Origin: an uncultured Blautia sp.
Lineage (GTDB): Bacteria; Bacillota; Clostridia; Lachnospirales; Lachnospiraceae
Assembly (NCBI RefSeq): GCF_934372025.1
Contig: NZ_CAKROJ010000002.1
Span: forward strand, 62,001-126,000
Direction of reading: 5' to 3'
Length of the DNA stretch: 64,000 nt
The position numbers and the translations under genes are program-made. The notes under the pieces were generated by a model that was not told where the DNA came from, did not search any database, and saw nothing but the letters and a program-made list of their open reading frames with translations. How positions within the stretch are numbered: position 1 is the first letter of the stretch; each line of letters opens with the position of its first letter. Shown here piece after piece: positions 48,987 to 58,394 of this stretch.

Positions 48987-51500
48987 ATGACACGTACTTT
49001 AAAAGAAAGATCTTTTTCAGGAACTAAAAATCCTGAAATTCAGTCAAGGGAAATCGAACACCGCAAAATTGCCCGCCGTGCAGCAGCAGAGGGAATTGTT
49101 CTTCTGAAAAATGAAGATCATATTCTTCCGCTGAAACAGGGCAGTTCAGTTGCCATTTATGGTGCAGGAGCCGGTAAGACGATCAAAGGTGGTACAGGTT
49201 CCGGAGACGTCAACGAAAGAGAAAATGTTTCTGTTTTTCAGGGAATGAAAAATGCCGGATTTCATGTAACAAACGAAGCGTGGATTGAAAGTTATGAAAA
49301 GATTTACGACAAAGCCCGTCAGGACTGGAAGGATGATATTCTTTCCAGAACAGGTGAAGGTGCTGATACAATGGATTTCTTTGCTGTGTACAGCACCACT
49401 CCATTTGTCATGCCGGCAGGCGATCCGATTACAAAACCTGCCGACGGTGAGAATACAGATACTGCGGTCTATGTTTTGAGCCGTGTTGCAGGTGAAGGTG
49501 CTGATCGTAATGCAGATAAGGGAGACTACTATCTGAATGATGAAGAATATCAGATGCTGGCAGATATCTGTGAATATTATCGTGATGTCATTATAGTGAT
49601 CAATGCAGGAGCGCAGGTGGATCTTTCTTTTATGGATGAGTTTTCTAATATCAAAGCACTTCTGAGCATTGTTCAGCCAGGAATGGAAGGTGGAAATGCT
49701 CTTGCAGATATAATGTCCGGTAAAGTGAATTCATCTGGAAAACTTACTGATTCATGGGCATATAAATTTGAAGATTATCCGAATGCAGATACTTTTTCAC
49801 ACAATAACGGGAATGTGGATACAGAAATATATGAAGAAGGTATCTATGTAGGATATCGTTATTTTGATACATTTGGTGTTCCGGTTCGTTATGGATTTGG
49901 ATTTGGGCTTTCCTATACAGAATTTGAGATTTCCGACTACTGTCTGGAAAATGTATCTGCTGAGAAAATCACGATTTCAGCAACAGTTAAAAATACAGGC
50001 AAAGTTTCTGGCAAAGAAGTTGTACAGATTTACGTATCTCTGCCAGGAGGGATTCTGGAAAAAGAAGCCCGTCGCCTGTGTGCTTATACCAAAACATCGG
50101 AACTTAAACCGGGAGAGAGCGAAAAAGTATCACTGGTAATTGATATGAACCAGCTTACTTCTTATGATGAAAAGAGAGCAGCATGGATCCTTGAAGGAGG
50201 ATTCTATGGAATCTGGGCAGGAAACAGTCTTGCTTCTGCAAAGCTCTGTGCAGGGGTGAAACTTGACAAAGAAGTGATTTCCTGCCAGGTTAAAAATCTC
50301 TTTCCGTTAAAACAGAAACTGGAAGAAAAAACGCAGGAAGCAGGAAAAACATCTGCACGCGAAAAAGAAGCAGAGCAGCTGGCATCAGCTGAAGATATAA
50401 TGGTGGCAGAACTGCATGCTGATGATTTTAAAACAAAAATCATCGATTATAAGAAGAATAAGGCACTGTATGAAAAAGAAGCAAAAGAGTTTGTTGATAC
50501 ACTGTCAGAAGAAGAACTGATCGATCTGGCGGCTGGCGATCCGGGTAAGGCGCAGGGTGGAAATCTTGGAGCAGCAGGTATCTCAGTTCCTGGATCAGCG
50601 GGCGAGACACACAGATGTGCCATAGATAAAGGTCTGGCAAGTATCGTTCTTGCAGATGGACCGGCAGGACTTCGTCTCATGAAATACTACCATGTAAATA
50701 ACGGAAGTATTGTCAGTATGCCGTTTGAATTCAGTCTTGAGGGCGGACTGTTTTATGATGATTCCAAAGAACTTCCGGGAGAAAGATATTATCAGTACTG
50801 TACTGCAATCCCTGTTGGTACACTTCTCGCACAGACCTGGAATCAGAAACTGATCCGTGAAGTAGGAGCAATGATCGGGACAGAGATGGAATATTTTGGT
50901 GTGACACTCTGGCTGGCACCGGGTATGAATATTCACAGAAATCCACTGTGTGGAAGAAACTTTGAGTATTATTCTGAGGATCCATATGTATCTGGAAGTA
51001 TTGCAGCAGCAATGACTGAGGGTGTACAATCTAACTATGGATGTGGAACAACGATAAAACATTTTGCATGTAATAATCAGGAAGATAATCGTATGGGTTC
51101 TGACAGTGTTGTATCTGAGCGTGCACTTCGTGAGCTGTATCTGAAAGGTTTTGAAATTGCAATTAAAGAAGCACAGCCGATGTCCATCATGACCAGTTAC
51201 AACCTGATCAATGGTGTGCATGCAGCAAACAATTATGATCTCTGTACGGAAACAGCCAGAAACGAATGGGGCTTTAAGGGCATGATCATGACTGACTGGA
51301 CTACGACAGAACATGGTGACAACTGTACTGCATCGGGATGTATGAGAGCCGGAAATGATCTGGTAATGCCTGGATGCTTTGGTGATCATGACAATATGTA
51401 TAGAGAACTCGAGGCAGGAACTCTGGACATTGAAGACCTGAAGGCTTGTATTGCCAGACTTGTAAGTGTGATCTGGAAGTCCAACCAGTATCTTCAGTAA
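48987..51500 (+). CDS. GH3 beta-glycosidase with swapped domain order
   Basis: The 837-residue enzyme carries the GH3 domains in reverse order. Residues 25-300 form the (alpha/beta)6 sandwich normally found second (GIVLLKNEDHILPL, GTGSGDVNERE, VQPGMEGGNALADI, GFGLSYTEFE), then a fibronectin-III-like domain (about 310-425), a charged helical linker (about 440-500), and only then the TIM barrel with ADGPAGLR, KHFACNNQE and the nucleophile Asp770 in GMIMTDWTTTEHG. Reversed order is known in some beta-glucosidases of Butyrivibrio and related rumen or gut species. It has no signal peptide, so it acts in the cytoplasm. The substrate is probably a beta-glucoside left after rhamnose removal; beta-xylosides are possible. 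Confidence 0.9.
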   Translation: MTRTLKERSFSGTKNPEIQSREIEHRKIARRAAAEGIVLLKNEDHILPLKQGSSVAIYGAGAGKTIKGGTGSGDVNERENVSVFQGMKNAGFHVTNEAWIESYEKIYDKARQDWKDDILSRTGEGADTMDFFAVYSTTPFVMPAGDPITKPADGENTDTAVYVLSRVAGEGADRNADKGDYYLNDEEYQMLADICEYYRDVIIVINAGAQVDLSFMDEFSNIKALLSIVQPGMEGGNALADIMSGKVNSSGKLTDSWAYKFEDYPNADTFSHNNGNVDTEIYEEGIYVGYRYFDTFGVPVRYGFGFGLSYTEFEISDYCLENVSAEKITISATVKNTGKVSGKEVVQIYVSLPGGILEKEARRLCAYTKTSELKPGESEKVSLVIDMNQLTSYDEKRAAWILEGGFYGIWAGNSLASAKLCAGVKLDKEVISCQVKNLFPLKQKLEEKTQEAGKTSAREKEAEQLASAEDIMVAELHADDFKTKIIDYKKNKALYEKEAKEFVDTLSEEELIDLAAGDPGKAQGGNLGAAGISVPGSAGETHRCAIDKGLASIVLADGPAGLRLMKYYHVNNGSIVSMPFEFSLEGGLFYDDSKELPGERYYQYCTAIPVGTLLAQTWNQKLIREVGAMIGTEMEYFGVTLWLAPGMNIHRNPLCGRNFEYYSEDPYVSGSIAAAMTEGVQSNYGCGTTIKHFACNNQEDNRMGSDSVVSERALRELYLKGFEIAIKEAQPMSIMTSYNLINGVHAANNYDLCTETARNEWGFKGMIMTDWTTTEHGDNCTASGCMRAGNDLVMPGCFGDHDNMYRELEAGTLDIEDLKACIARLVSVIWKSNQYLQ

Positions 51501-51532
51501 GAAATTGGTATTAATAAAACAGAAATAGCGTG

Positions 51533-51578
51533 AAGCGGGACGAAAATAGTGAGTGAACTATCTTCTGTCCTGCTTTTT
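51533..51578 (+). terminator. Terminator of the sugar operon
   Basis: AGCGGGAC pairs with GTCCTGCT (one wobble), an inner AATAG/CTATC part extends the hairpin, and TTTTT follows. Confidence 0.82.
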
Positions 51579-51637
51579 GTATTTTGATTATTTACAGAAG
51601 AATAAGTTCAGTATATCATAAAAATTAACAGGCAATA

Positions 51638-51666
51638 TTGTATCCTGAATCATAGAAATATATATA
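51638..51666 (+). promoter_or_regulatory. Promoter of the CAP-domain protein gene
   Basis: TTGTAT (51638-51643), 17 bases, TATATA (51661-51666); moderate match. Confidence 0.45.
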
Positions 51667-51696
51667 AAATTCAAACAGGGTAAGGAGGAAACCGAA

Positions 51697-53688
51697 ATGA
51701 GAAAGAAAATAATAGCATTGTTGTTAAGTACAGTAATGACAATGTCAGGAGTGGCAGTACCGGTATTGGCAGAAGATTTTTCTGACTCAGCTATTGTGTT
51801 TGAGGAAGAAACAGGAGAGAATCCGTCATCGGAAACAGAAGAAAGTGATTTTGAGGCTGAAGACACGATTGAGACTGAGATTACAGGAGATGATTCGGAC
51901 GAAAGCGAAGCTCCTGTAGTGGAGGACAATGAAGAAAGCAGTACGGAATTACAGGAGTTTACCAGTGAACCGGAAGAGAATCTGTTTACGGATTCAGAGG
52001 AAGGTGCAGTGGCAGAGACTGTTGGAAGTATAGGTGGAAATATTCGCTGGAATTATCCTGGAAATATTATTCCCACAGATACAAATGTTGCCGGAACAGG
52101 AAATATTCTTCTTGGAGTAAAGGGGTCTTATCCTGACGGAGCAAATGATGCATTGAAGCTGATCAATTCTTATCGATGGGAGGCCTGCAAGAATGGGTAT
52201 CCGGACCCGAGAAATCCATCGCGAAAACTGACAAAAGAGGATTATGTTCCGATCAGGTGGTCTTCGGATCTTGAATATATTGCCAGGATACGTGCAGCAG
52301 AAGCATCGGTTGAAACAAGTCATGAACGTCCAAATGGAGACTGGTGTTTTTCTCTGGAGTCACCGAATGGAATAGGCAGCAGTGGTGAAGTTCTTGCCTG
52401 GAATTCCGGTGGTGATTCCATGAATCTTGGAATCTCACAGTGGTATGGAGAAAAAAGTGACTGGATCAATAACGGAAATGGGGAAACAGGACATTATACC
52501 CAGATGATTGATCCGGACAATCTGTATGTGGGAATTGGAAGTTTTGTAGATCCGGGCAGAGATATCTGGAATGATAATGCATGGCCTTATACATGTGCTG
52601 GTGAATTCAGCGGAGAAGCAGGTCTGGATGAGACACAGGCACCTGCAATTTCTAACTGTACACAGATTATTGAAGTGAAGAATAGAGGAATAAAACCATC
52701 TGTTACATTTTCAGTATCAGATCAGATGATGCGACCTGGAAAAAAAGCACAGGCTTCTCTGACTTATAATGTAGAAAATATAGAACTCGTTTATGTAAAT
52801 AATGTGACTGGAAATGGTGAGATTACCTGGAAATCCAGTAATACCGGAGTGGCAGAGGTAGACCGCAATGGAAAAATTACATCAAAAACAGTTGGTAAAA
52901 CGGTAATTTCAGCAACTGCAGGTAATGTGACAGCCAGCAGTAAACTGACTGTTAAGAAAATCAAAGTACATATAGGTTATGCAGATGTCTGGATAAATAA
53001 TGCGGTATACACGGGCGGAAATATAAAGCCTTCTATTCAGATAAAGTATGAAAATGAAAAACTGAAAGCGGGCAGAGATTATACATATACTTATTCAAAA
53101 GCTTCTCGTGCAGGAGAAAAAATATATATTACTATCAATGGAAAGGGAGATTATTATGGTAAATTGGAAGGGTATATAATAATCTCTAAAAAGCCGATCA
53201 ACAACTTTAAAGTAAAAGGAATTTCTGCTGCAAAAGCGTACACCGGAAAGAATATAACCCAGAAAATTTCGGTGTATAATGGCAAAAAGAAACTGAAGAC
53301 TTCCGATTATACAGTGAAATATTATAGAAACCGATATCCGGGAAAAGTAACGGTTAAGATCACCGGAAAAGGAAATTATAGTGGTACAATTACAAAAACA
53401 TTTAACATTGTACCGGCAAAGATGAAGAAACCATCCCTGAAGGCTGGAAAACAGAAGATTACAGTTTCTTATAAAAAAGCAGCTGGTGCAGATGGATATC
53501 AGATTGCCTATTCAATGAATAAAAAGAAATTCCAGTATGTGACAGTCGATGCTAAAAATCTGAAAACCGTTCTTCAGGGACTGAAGTCAAAACGAAATTA
53601 TTTTATAAAAGTAAGGGCATACAAGACGATAGAGGGTAAAAAGTTTTACGGAGCTTTCAGTGATATCAGTCAGGTGAAAGTGAAATAA
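51697..53688 (+). CDS. Secreted CAP/SCP-domain protein with Ig-like and repeat domains
   Basis: The 663-residue protein starts with a signal peptide (cleavage near VLAED, residue 25), then an acidic Glu/Ser/Thr-rich segment to about residue 105. A CAP (SCP/PR-1) domain follows at about 140-305, with MNLGISQWYGEK, NGETGHYTQMI and the CAP tail YTCAGEF. A BIG2-type Ig domain (about 335-425, ITWKSSNTGVAEVDRNGKI), two MBG-like repeats (about 430-585) and a fibronectin-III-like end complete it. It has no sortase motif or membrane anchor at the C-terminus, so it is secreted or bound through its very basic C-terminal half. CAP proteins in Firmicutes have no agreed function. AAGGAGG precedes the ATG. 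Confidence 0.88.
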   Translation: MRKKIIALLLSTVMTMSGVAVPVLAEDFSDSAIVFEEETGENPSSETEESDFEAEDTIETEITGDDSDESEAPVVEDNEESSTELQEFTSEPEENLFTDSEEGAVAETVGSIGGNIRWNYPGNIIPTDTNVAGTGNILLGVKGSYPDGANDALKLINSYRWEACKNGYPDPRNPSRKLTKEDYVPIRWSSDLEYIARIRAAEASVETSHERPNGDWCFSLESPNGIGSSGEVLAWNSGGDSMNLGISQWYGEKSDWINNGNGETGHYTQMIDPDNLYVGIGSFVDPGRDIWNDNAWPYTCAGEFSGEAGLDETQAPAISNCTQIIEVKNRGIKPSVTFSVSDQMMRPGKKAQASLTYNVENIELVYVNNVTGNGEITWKSSNTGVAEVDRNGKITSKTVGKTVISATAGNVTASSKLTVKKIKVHIGYADVWINNAVYTGGNIKPSIQIKYENEKLKAGRDYTYTYSKASRAGEKIYITINGKGDYYGKLEGYIIISKKPINNFKVKGISAAKAYTGKNITQKISVYNGKKKLKTSDYTVKYYRNRYPGKVTVKITGKGNYSGTITKTFNIVPAKMKKPSLKAGKQKITVSYKKAAGADGYQIAYSMNKKKFQYVTVDAKNLKTVLQGLKSKRNYFIKVRAYKTIEGKKFYGAFSDISQVKVK

Positions 53689-53705
53689 CAGGTTGTGTGA
53701 ATAAT

Positions 53706-54971
53706 ATGGATCGTTTAATTTTTCATATAGATGTAAACAGTGCATTTCTTTCGTGGGAATCTGCACGGAGAGTAAAAGAGGGAATGCCGGATCTCAGAGA
53801 TATTCCAGCCTGTATTGGAGGCGACCCAAAGAAACGTACAGGAATCGTTGTGGCGAAGTCAATTCCGGCAAAAAAATATGGAATACAGACAGGAGAACCA
53901 GTGGCAATGGCGCTTCGTAAGTGTCCAAATCTTGTCATTGTTAAGAGTGATTTTGAATTGTATATCAAATGTTCCAGAGCATTTAAGGAGATTTGTGCGT
54001 CCTATGCTCCTGTGATGGAATCCTTCTCCATTGACGAGGTCTTTCTGGATATGTCGGGGACTTCTCTGATATATCCGGATCCTGTAAAAACAGCATGTGA
54101 GATTAAAGATAAGATCCGGGAAGAACTTGGTTTTACGGTTAATATTGGAATCTCCACAAATAAATTGCTGGCAAAAATGGCATCAGATTTTGAAAAACCA
54201 GATAAAGTACATACACTTTTTCCAGATGAGATTTCGATTAAAATGTGGCCGCTTCCGGTACGGGATTTATTATTTCTGGGTAAAGCTTCTGAGAAGAAAT
54301 TAACAGAAGCAGGAATTCATACGATCGGTGATATGGCTCACTCCAGTGAGAAGGAAATTCAGAGACTGCTGGGCAACAAAGCCGGACATCTGCTTTATCA
54401 GTATGCATGTGGAATCGATGATTCGCCAGTCAGGGCACAGCCGGAAGAGGCAAAAGGATTCAGCGTGGAAACTACCTTTAACGATGATATTGTTTCAGTA
54501 GAACAGGTACTTCCGATTCTCCTTGAACAGTGCGATATAGTAGCAACCAGAATGCGGCGGAAAGAGAAAAAATGCACTTCGGTATCGGTGAACTTCAGAA
54601 CTCTTGATTTCAGAAACAAATCGCATCAGATGACACTCCCAAATGCTACCGATATGACGGATGAAATCTACAAAAATGCTCAGAAATTATTTACAGAATC
54701 ATGGAAAGGCGAACCATTGCGATTGATAGGAGTGGCACTTACCAATCTGACTGATGAAAGCTTTGAGCAACTTTCATTGTTTGAGGATAATGAAAAGAAA
54801 GAGCGTCACAGAAAACTGGATGCAACAATGGATGAAATCCGAAAGAAGTTTGGAAACGATAAGATCACACGTGCAAGTATCATGAACAGCAATACCGGCA
54901 TTGCGCGAAAAGCACGTGCACAGATGAAGAATGAGGATGGAGTTGTTGATAAGACTAAAAAAAATAGTTGA
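53706..54971 (+). CDS. dinB: Y-family DNA polymerase IV
   Basis: The 421-residue translesion polymerase has the first catalytic Asp in FHIDVNSAFLSWE (a Clostridial variant of the DMDAFFAS motif), the second acidic pair in SFSIDEVFLDMSG, a thumb with the helix-hairpin-helix LLFLGKASEKKLTEAGIHTIGDM in two parts, a little-finger domain (about 240-350), and QLSLFED near the C-terminus, a probable sliding-clamp-binding motif. The ATG at 53706 was taken as the start; an in-frame GTG at 53697 is possible. Only 17 bases separate it from the CAP-protein gene, no promoter or LexA box is visible, so it may depend on read-through. Confidence 0.92.
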   Translation: MDRLIFHIDVNSAFLSWESARRVKEGMPDLRDIPACIGGDPKKRTGIVVAKSIPAKKYGIQTGEPVAMALRKCPNLVIVKSDFELYIKCSRAFKEICASYAPVMESFSIDEVFLDMSGTSLIYPDPVKTACEIKDKIREELGFTVNIGISTNKLLAKMASDFEKPDKVHTLFPDEISIKMWPLPVRDLLFLGKASEKKLTEAGIHTIGDMAHSSEKEIQRLLGNKAGHLLYQYACGIDDSPVRAQPEEAKGFSVETTFNDDIVSVEQVLPILLEQCDIVATRMRRKEKKCTSVSVNFRTLDFRNKSHQMTLPNATDMTDEIYKNAQKLFTESWKGEPLRLIGVALTNLTDESFEQLSLFEDNEKKERHRKLDATMDEIRKKFGNDKITRASIMNSNTGIARKARAQMKNEDGVVDKTKKNS

Positions 54972-55053
54972 GTGATTTATTTTTTTGGTTACTTTTACAA
55001 GAATCTATGGTAAACTATCAATGCATATTAAATTAATGGAGGGAAACTCGAGT

Positions 55054-56574
55054 ATGAGCAAAAAAAAGGGAGAAGGCCTGAAGTCATTCAACAAGGGATT
55101 CCAGGTGCCGGATACCTACATTATTATCTTTTTTGTAGTTGTTATCGCGGCAGTTATGACATTCCTTGTGCCTAAGGGCTACTACGAAACACAAGACGTT
55201 ACGTATATGATGAATGGTGTTGAAAAGACCCGTACTGTAATCAAGGACGGTAGTTTTCAGTATCTCAGAGATGATGCAGGAAAAGTTGTAACAGAAGGAG
55301 TGGCACTTTTCAGCGGAGATGGTGGAACTGGATTTTTTAACTACATGTACAATGGAATTGTAAACAGTTCTGCTATGGAGATCATTGCATTTCTTATGAT
55401 CGTAGGTGGTGCATTTGGAATTATGATCCGTACCGGTGCAATCGAAGCTGGTCTGATCGGACTGATACGTAAAGCAAAAGGAGCAGAGAAACTGTTGATT
55501 CCGGTACTTTTCGTACTGTTTTCTCTTGGCGGTGCTGTTTTTGGAATGGGAGAGGAAGCACTTCCATTTACTATGATTCTCTGTCCGCTGTTCGTTGCAG
55601 TTGGATATGATACTGTTATTGCAGTTCTGGTCACATATGTTGCGACACAGATTGGTTTTGGTTCATCCTGGATGAATCCATTTTCTGTAGGTATTGCACA
55701 GGGTATCGCTGGCATTGATGTGTTCTCCGGTGCAGGATTCCGTATGGTGATGTGGGTTGTTTTCACAGCACTTGGTTGTGGAATGACTATTTTCTATGCA
55801 TCGAAAGTAAAGAAAAATCCAAAAATTTCTGTTGCATATGAATCCGACCAGTATTTCCGTGATCAGAATGAAAAAACAGGTATCGATGAAGGCCATTCTT
55901 TTGGTATCGGCCATATTTTAGTTCTTCTGACACTGGTTGCCACAGTAATCTGGGTAATCTGGGGTGTTATGACAAAAGGCTATTACATGCCAGAAATTGC
56001 TACACAGTTCTTTATCATGGGAATCGTTTCCGGTGTGATCGGAGTTATCTTTAAGCTCAATGATATGAGAATGAACGACATTGCAAGTTCCTTTAAAGAT
56101 GGTGCAAAAGACCTGATCGGTGCAGCACTTGTTGTTGCTATGGCCCAGGGTATCATGCAGGTTCTTGGTGGTTCTGATCCGACAACACCAACTGTTATCA
56201 ACACGATCATGTATAATATTGCAAATGCCCTTTCAGGAGTCTCTGGTGCAGTTGCAGCAGTACTTATGTATCTGTTCCAGTCTGTATTCAACTTCTTTGT
56301 TGTTTCCGGAACAGGACAGGCTGCAATTACAATGCCGATCATGGCACCACTTTCTGATCTGTTGGGAGTTACACGTCAGACTTCTGTAGTTGCATTCCAG
56401 CTCGGTGATGCATTTACAAACCTGATCGTTCCGACATCAGGATGTCTGATCGGTTCTCTGGCTATTGCAAAGATTGAATGGTCCAACTGGATCAAATTTA
56501 TGTGGAAATTTCTCGGCGTACTGATGATCGGTGCTATTATAACAGTACTGATTGCGGTTGGAATTGGATTTTAA
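55054..56574 (+). CDS. YfcC-family (DcuC/AbgT-like) transporter
   Basis: The 506-residue membrane protein has about twelve helices and belongs to the YfcC family, whose members are often annotated as C4-dicarboxylate or basic amino-acid/peptide carriers. Typical pieces are FGMGEEALPFTMILCPLFVAVGYD in two helices and the C-terminal NFFVVSGTGQAAITMPIMAPLSD region. It is followed 28 bases later by an isoaspartyl dipeptidase gene, so an amino-acid or dipeptide substrate is likely. The ATG at 55054 follows TGGAGGG; an earlier in-frame codon at 54985 overlaps the promoter area just after dinB. Confidence 0.85.
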   Translation: MSKKKGEGLKSFNKGFQVPDTYIIIFFVVVIAAVMTFLVPKGYYETQDVTYMMNGVEKTRTVIKDGSFQYLRDDAGKVVTEGVALFSGDGGTGFFNYMYNGIVNSSAMEIIAFLMIVGGAFGIMIRTGAIEAGLIGLIRKAKGAEKLLIPVLFVLFSLGGAVFGMGEEALPFTMILCPLFVAVGYDTVIAVLVTYVATQIGFGSSWMNPFSVGIAQGIAGIDVFSGAGFRMVMWVVFTALGCGMTIFYASKVKKNPKISVAYESDQYFRDQNEKTGIDEGHSFGIGHILVLLTLVATVIWVIWGVMTKGYYMPEIATQFFIMGIVSGVIGVIFKLNDMRMNDIASSFKDGAKDLIGAALVVAMAQGIMQVLGGSDPTTPTVINTIMYNIANALSGVSGAVAAVLMYLFQSVFNFFVVSGTGQAAITMPIMAPLSDLLGVTRQTSVVAFQLGDAFTNLIVPTSGCLIGSLAIAKIEWSNWIKFMWKFLGVLMIGAIITVLIAVGIGF

Positions 56575-56602
56575 GTAAGCATTTTGAGTTGAGAGTTGAG
56601 TT

Positions 56603-57754
56603 ATGATGAAATTAATTCAGAATATTGATGTATATGCACCACAGCATCTAGGTAAAAAGGATGTAGTTACGGTTAATGATAAGATTGTAAAGATCGCAGA
56701 TGCAGGTACGATATCAGCAGATGGATTTCTTGCAGATGCAGCTGTGGTTGATGGAAGCAGCCTGATTTTGACACCAGGTTTTATTGACTGCCATGTTCAC
56801 GTACTTGGAGGCGGAGGCGAAGGTGGTTTCGCCAACCGTACACCGGAAGCAACAATGGAAGGTCTTACCAAATTTGGAGTAACTACAGTAGTTGGCTGTC
56901 TTGGTACAGATGGAATTGGACGTGATATGTGTTCACTTGTTGCCAAAACCAAAGGGTTAAATGAACAGGGAATGTCAGCTTACTGTTATACAGGCAGCTA
57001 TCAGATTCCGGTTCGTACATTGACAGACAGTATAACAAAAGACATTATGATGATTCAGGAAATAATCGGAACAGGCGAGATTGCTATTTCTGATCATCGA
57101 TCTTCACAGCCGACATTCGAAGAATTTGCACGTGTGGTTGCAGATACAAGACTTGGTGGAGTGCTTTCCGGAAAAGCAGGTGTTGTAAATGTCCATCTTG
57201 GTGACAGTCCACGATGCATGGATCTTATTGAGCGTGTTATCGATGAGACAGAAATACCGGCTTCCCAGCTTCTTCCAACGCATGTCAATCGCAATGAAAT
57301 GCTTTTCTGCAAAGCGATCGAGTATGCATTAAAGGGTGGAGCAGTTGACTTTACCGGAAATGAAGATATTGATTACTGGGAGACAATCTGTGATGAAGTC
57401 CGCGTGAGCAAAGGTATGAAGCGTATGCTTGAAGCAGGTGTGAATCCAAACAGAATGACAATTTCCTCTGACGGACAGGGAAGTCTTCCAATGTACAGCA
57501 AAGATGGAGAGTTCCTTGGTATGGGAGTCGGACAGTCCAGCTGTCTTTTGAAAGAAGTTAAAGAGTGTGTGTTTGAAGCGGAAATACCGTTGGAAATCGC
57601 ACTTTCTACAATTACATCCAATCCGGCAGAAATTCTTCGCCTTAAGGGTAAAGGAAAGATTGAAGAGGGCTATGATGCGGATCTTTGTATCCTGGATCAG
57701 GAGCTGAAGATTGTTGAGGTAATTGCAAGAGGAAAAACAGTGTATACGAAATAG
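56603..57754 (+). CDS. iadA: Isoaspartyl dipeptidase (beta-aspartyl peptidase)
   Basis: The 383-residue amidohydrolase releases aspartate from isoaspartyl (beta-aspartyl) dipeptides, products of protein damage. The metal-binding HxH is in FIDCHVHVLGGGGEGG, followed by TTVVGCLGTDG, AISDHRSSQPT, VNVHLGD, LPTHVNR and the metal-ligand Asp in ISSDGQGS. In E. coli IadA a carboxylated Lys bridges the metals just before AISDHRS; here that position is Glu (TGEIAISDH), a substitution seen in part of the family. Two adjacent ATGs (56603, 56606) are possible starts. It forms an operon with the YfcC transporter: uptake followed by hydrolysis. Confidence 0.92.
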   Translation: MMKLIQNIDVYAPQHLGKKDVVTVNDKIVKIADAGTISADGFLADAAVVDGSSLILTPGFIDCHVHVLGGGGEGGFANRTPEATMEGLTKFGVTTVVGCLGTDGIGRDMCSLVAKTKGLNEQGMSAYCYTGSYQIPVRTLTDSITKDIMMIQEIIGTGEIAISDHRSSQPTFEEFARVVADTRLGGVLSGKAGVVNVHLGDSPRCMDLIERVIDETEIPASQLLPTHVNRNEMLFCKAIEYALKGGAVDFTGNEDIDYWETICDEVRVSKGMKRMLEAGVNPNRMTISSDGQGSLPMYSKDGEFLGMGVGQSSCLLKEVKECVFEAEIPLEIALSTITSNPAEILRLKGKGKIEEGYDADLCILDQELKIVEVIARGKTVYTK

Positions 57755-57760
57755 AATCAG

Positions 57761-57805
57761 AAATATCCGGTATAAGGACATGTGTGTTCCGTACCGGATA
57801 TTTTA
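57761..57805 (+). terminator. Terminator after iadA
   Basis: AATATCCGGTA pairs perfectly with TACCGGATATT and is followed by TT-ACT; the loop is long and the T-run short. Confidence 0.75.
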
Positions 57806-57836
57806 CTAGTGAGAAATGAAATTCAAAAGAGGGTTT

Positions 57837-58394
57837 ATGGAATTCAAACTAATCAGATCAAACAGAAAAACAGTGGCAATTCAGGTGAATCCGGATTTAA
57901 GTATAACCGTGAGAGCCCCGCGGTATGCTTCAAAAAAAGAGATAGACCGAATTGTTGAGAAGAACGAAGCCTGGATAATTAAGCATATTGAAAAAATTAA
58001 AATGAAAAAGGCAGAATATGATGCGCTTAATATTAAAAAACTAACACCTGAGGAAATCAAAACTCTTGCAGATCAGGCACTTAAGATCATTCCACAAAGA
58101 GTAAAATTCTTTGCCGGACAGGTAGGCGTTGATTATGGACGGATAACAATCCGAAATCAGAGGACTCGTTGGGGAAGCTGCAGCAGCAAGGGGAACTTGA
58201 ATTTTAACTGCCTTTTGATGCTGGCACCAGCCGAGATACTGGATTATGTTGTGGTTCATGAATTATGTCACAGAAAAGAAATGAACCATTCAAAAGCATT
58301 TTGGGCAGAGGTTGAGAAGGTACTTCCGGATTATAGGGAATCAGTTAAATGGTTAAAAGAAAAAGGAAACCTGATTATGCGGAGGAATATATGA
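57837..58394 (+). CDS. SprT/YgjP-like zinc metallopeptidase (DUF45)
   Basis: The 185-residue protein has the YgjP (M48-related) layout: an N-terminal beta region starting EFKLIRSNRKTVAIQV, then RTRWGSCSSKGNLNFN and the zinc-binding HELCHRKEMNHSKAFW (HExxH plus a third His) near residue 140. Family members are cytoplasmic with unknown substrate. The start at 57837 was preferred to the ATG at 57816, because AGAGGG precedes it and the family normally begins here. Its stop overlaps the MATE gene start by four bases. Confidence 0.88.
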   Translation: MEFKLIRSNRKTVAIQVNPDLSITVRAPRYASKKEIDRIVEKNEAWIIKHIEKIKMKKAEYDALNIKKLTPEEIKTLADQALKIIPQRVKFFAGQVGVDYGRITIRNQRTRWGSCSSKGNLNFNCLLMLAPAEILDYVVVHELCHRKEMNHSKAFWAEVEKVLPDYRESVKWLKEKGNLIMRRNI

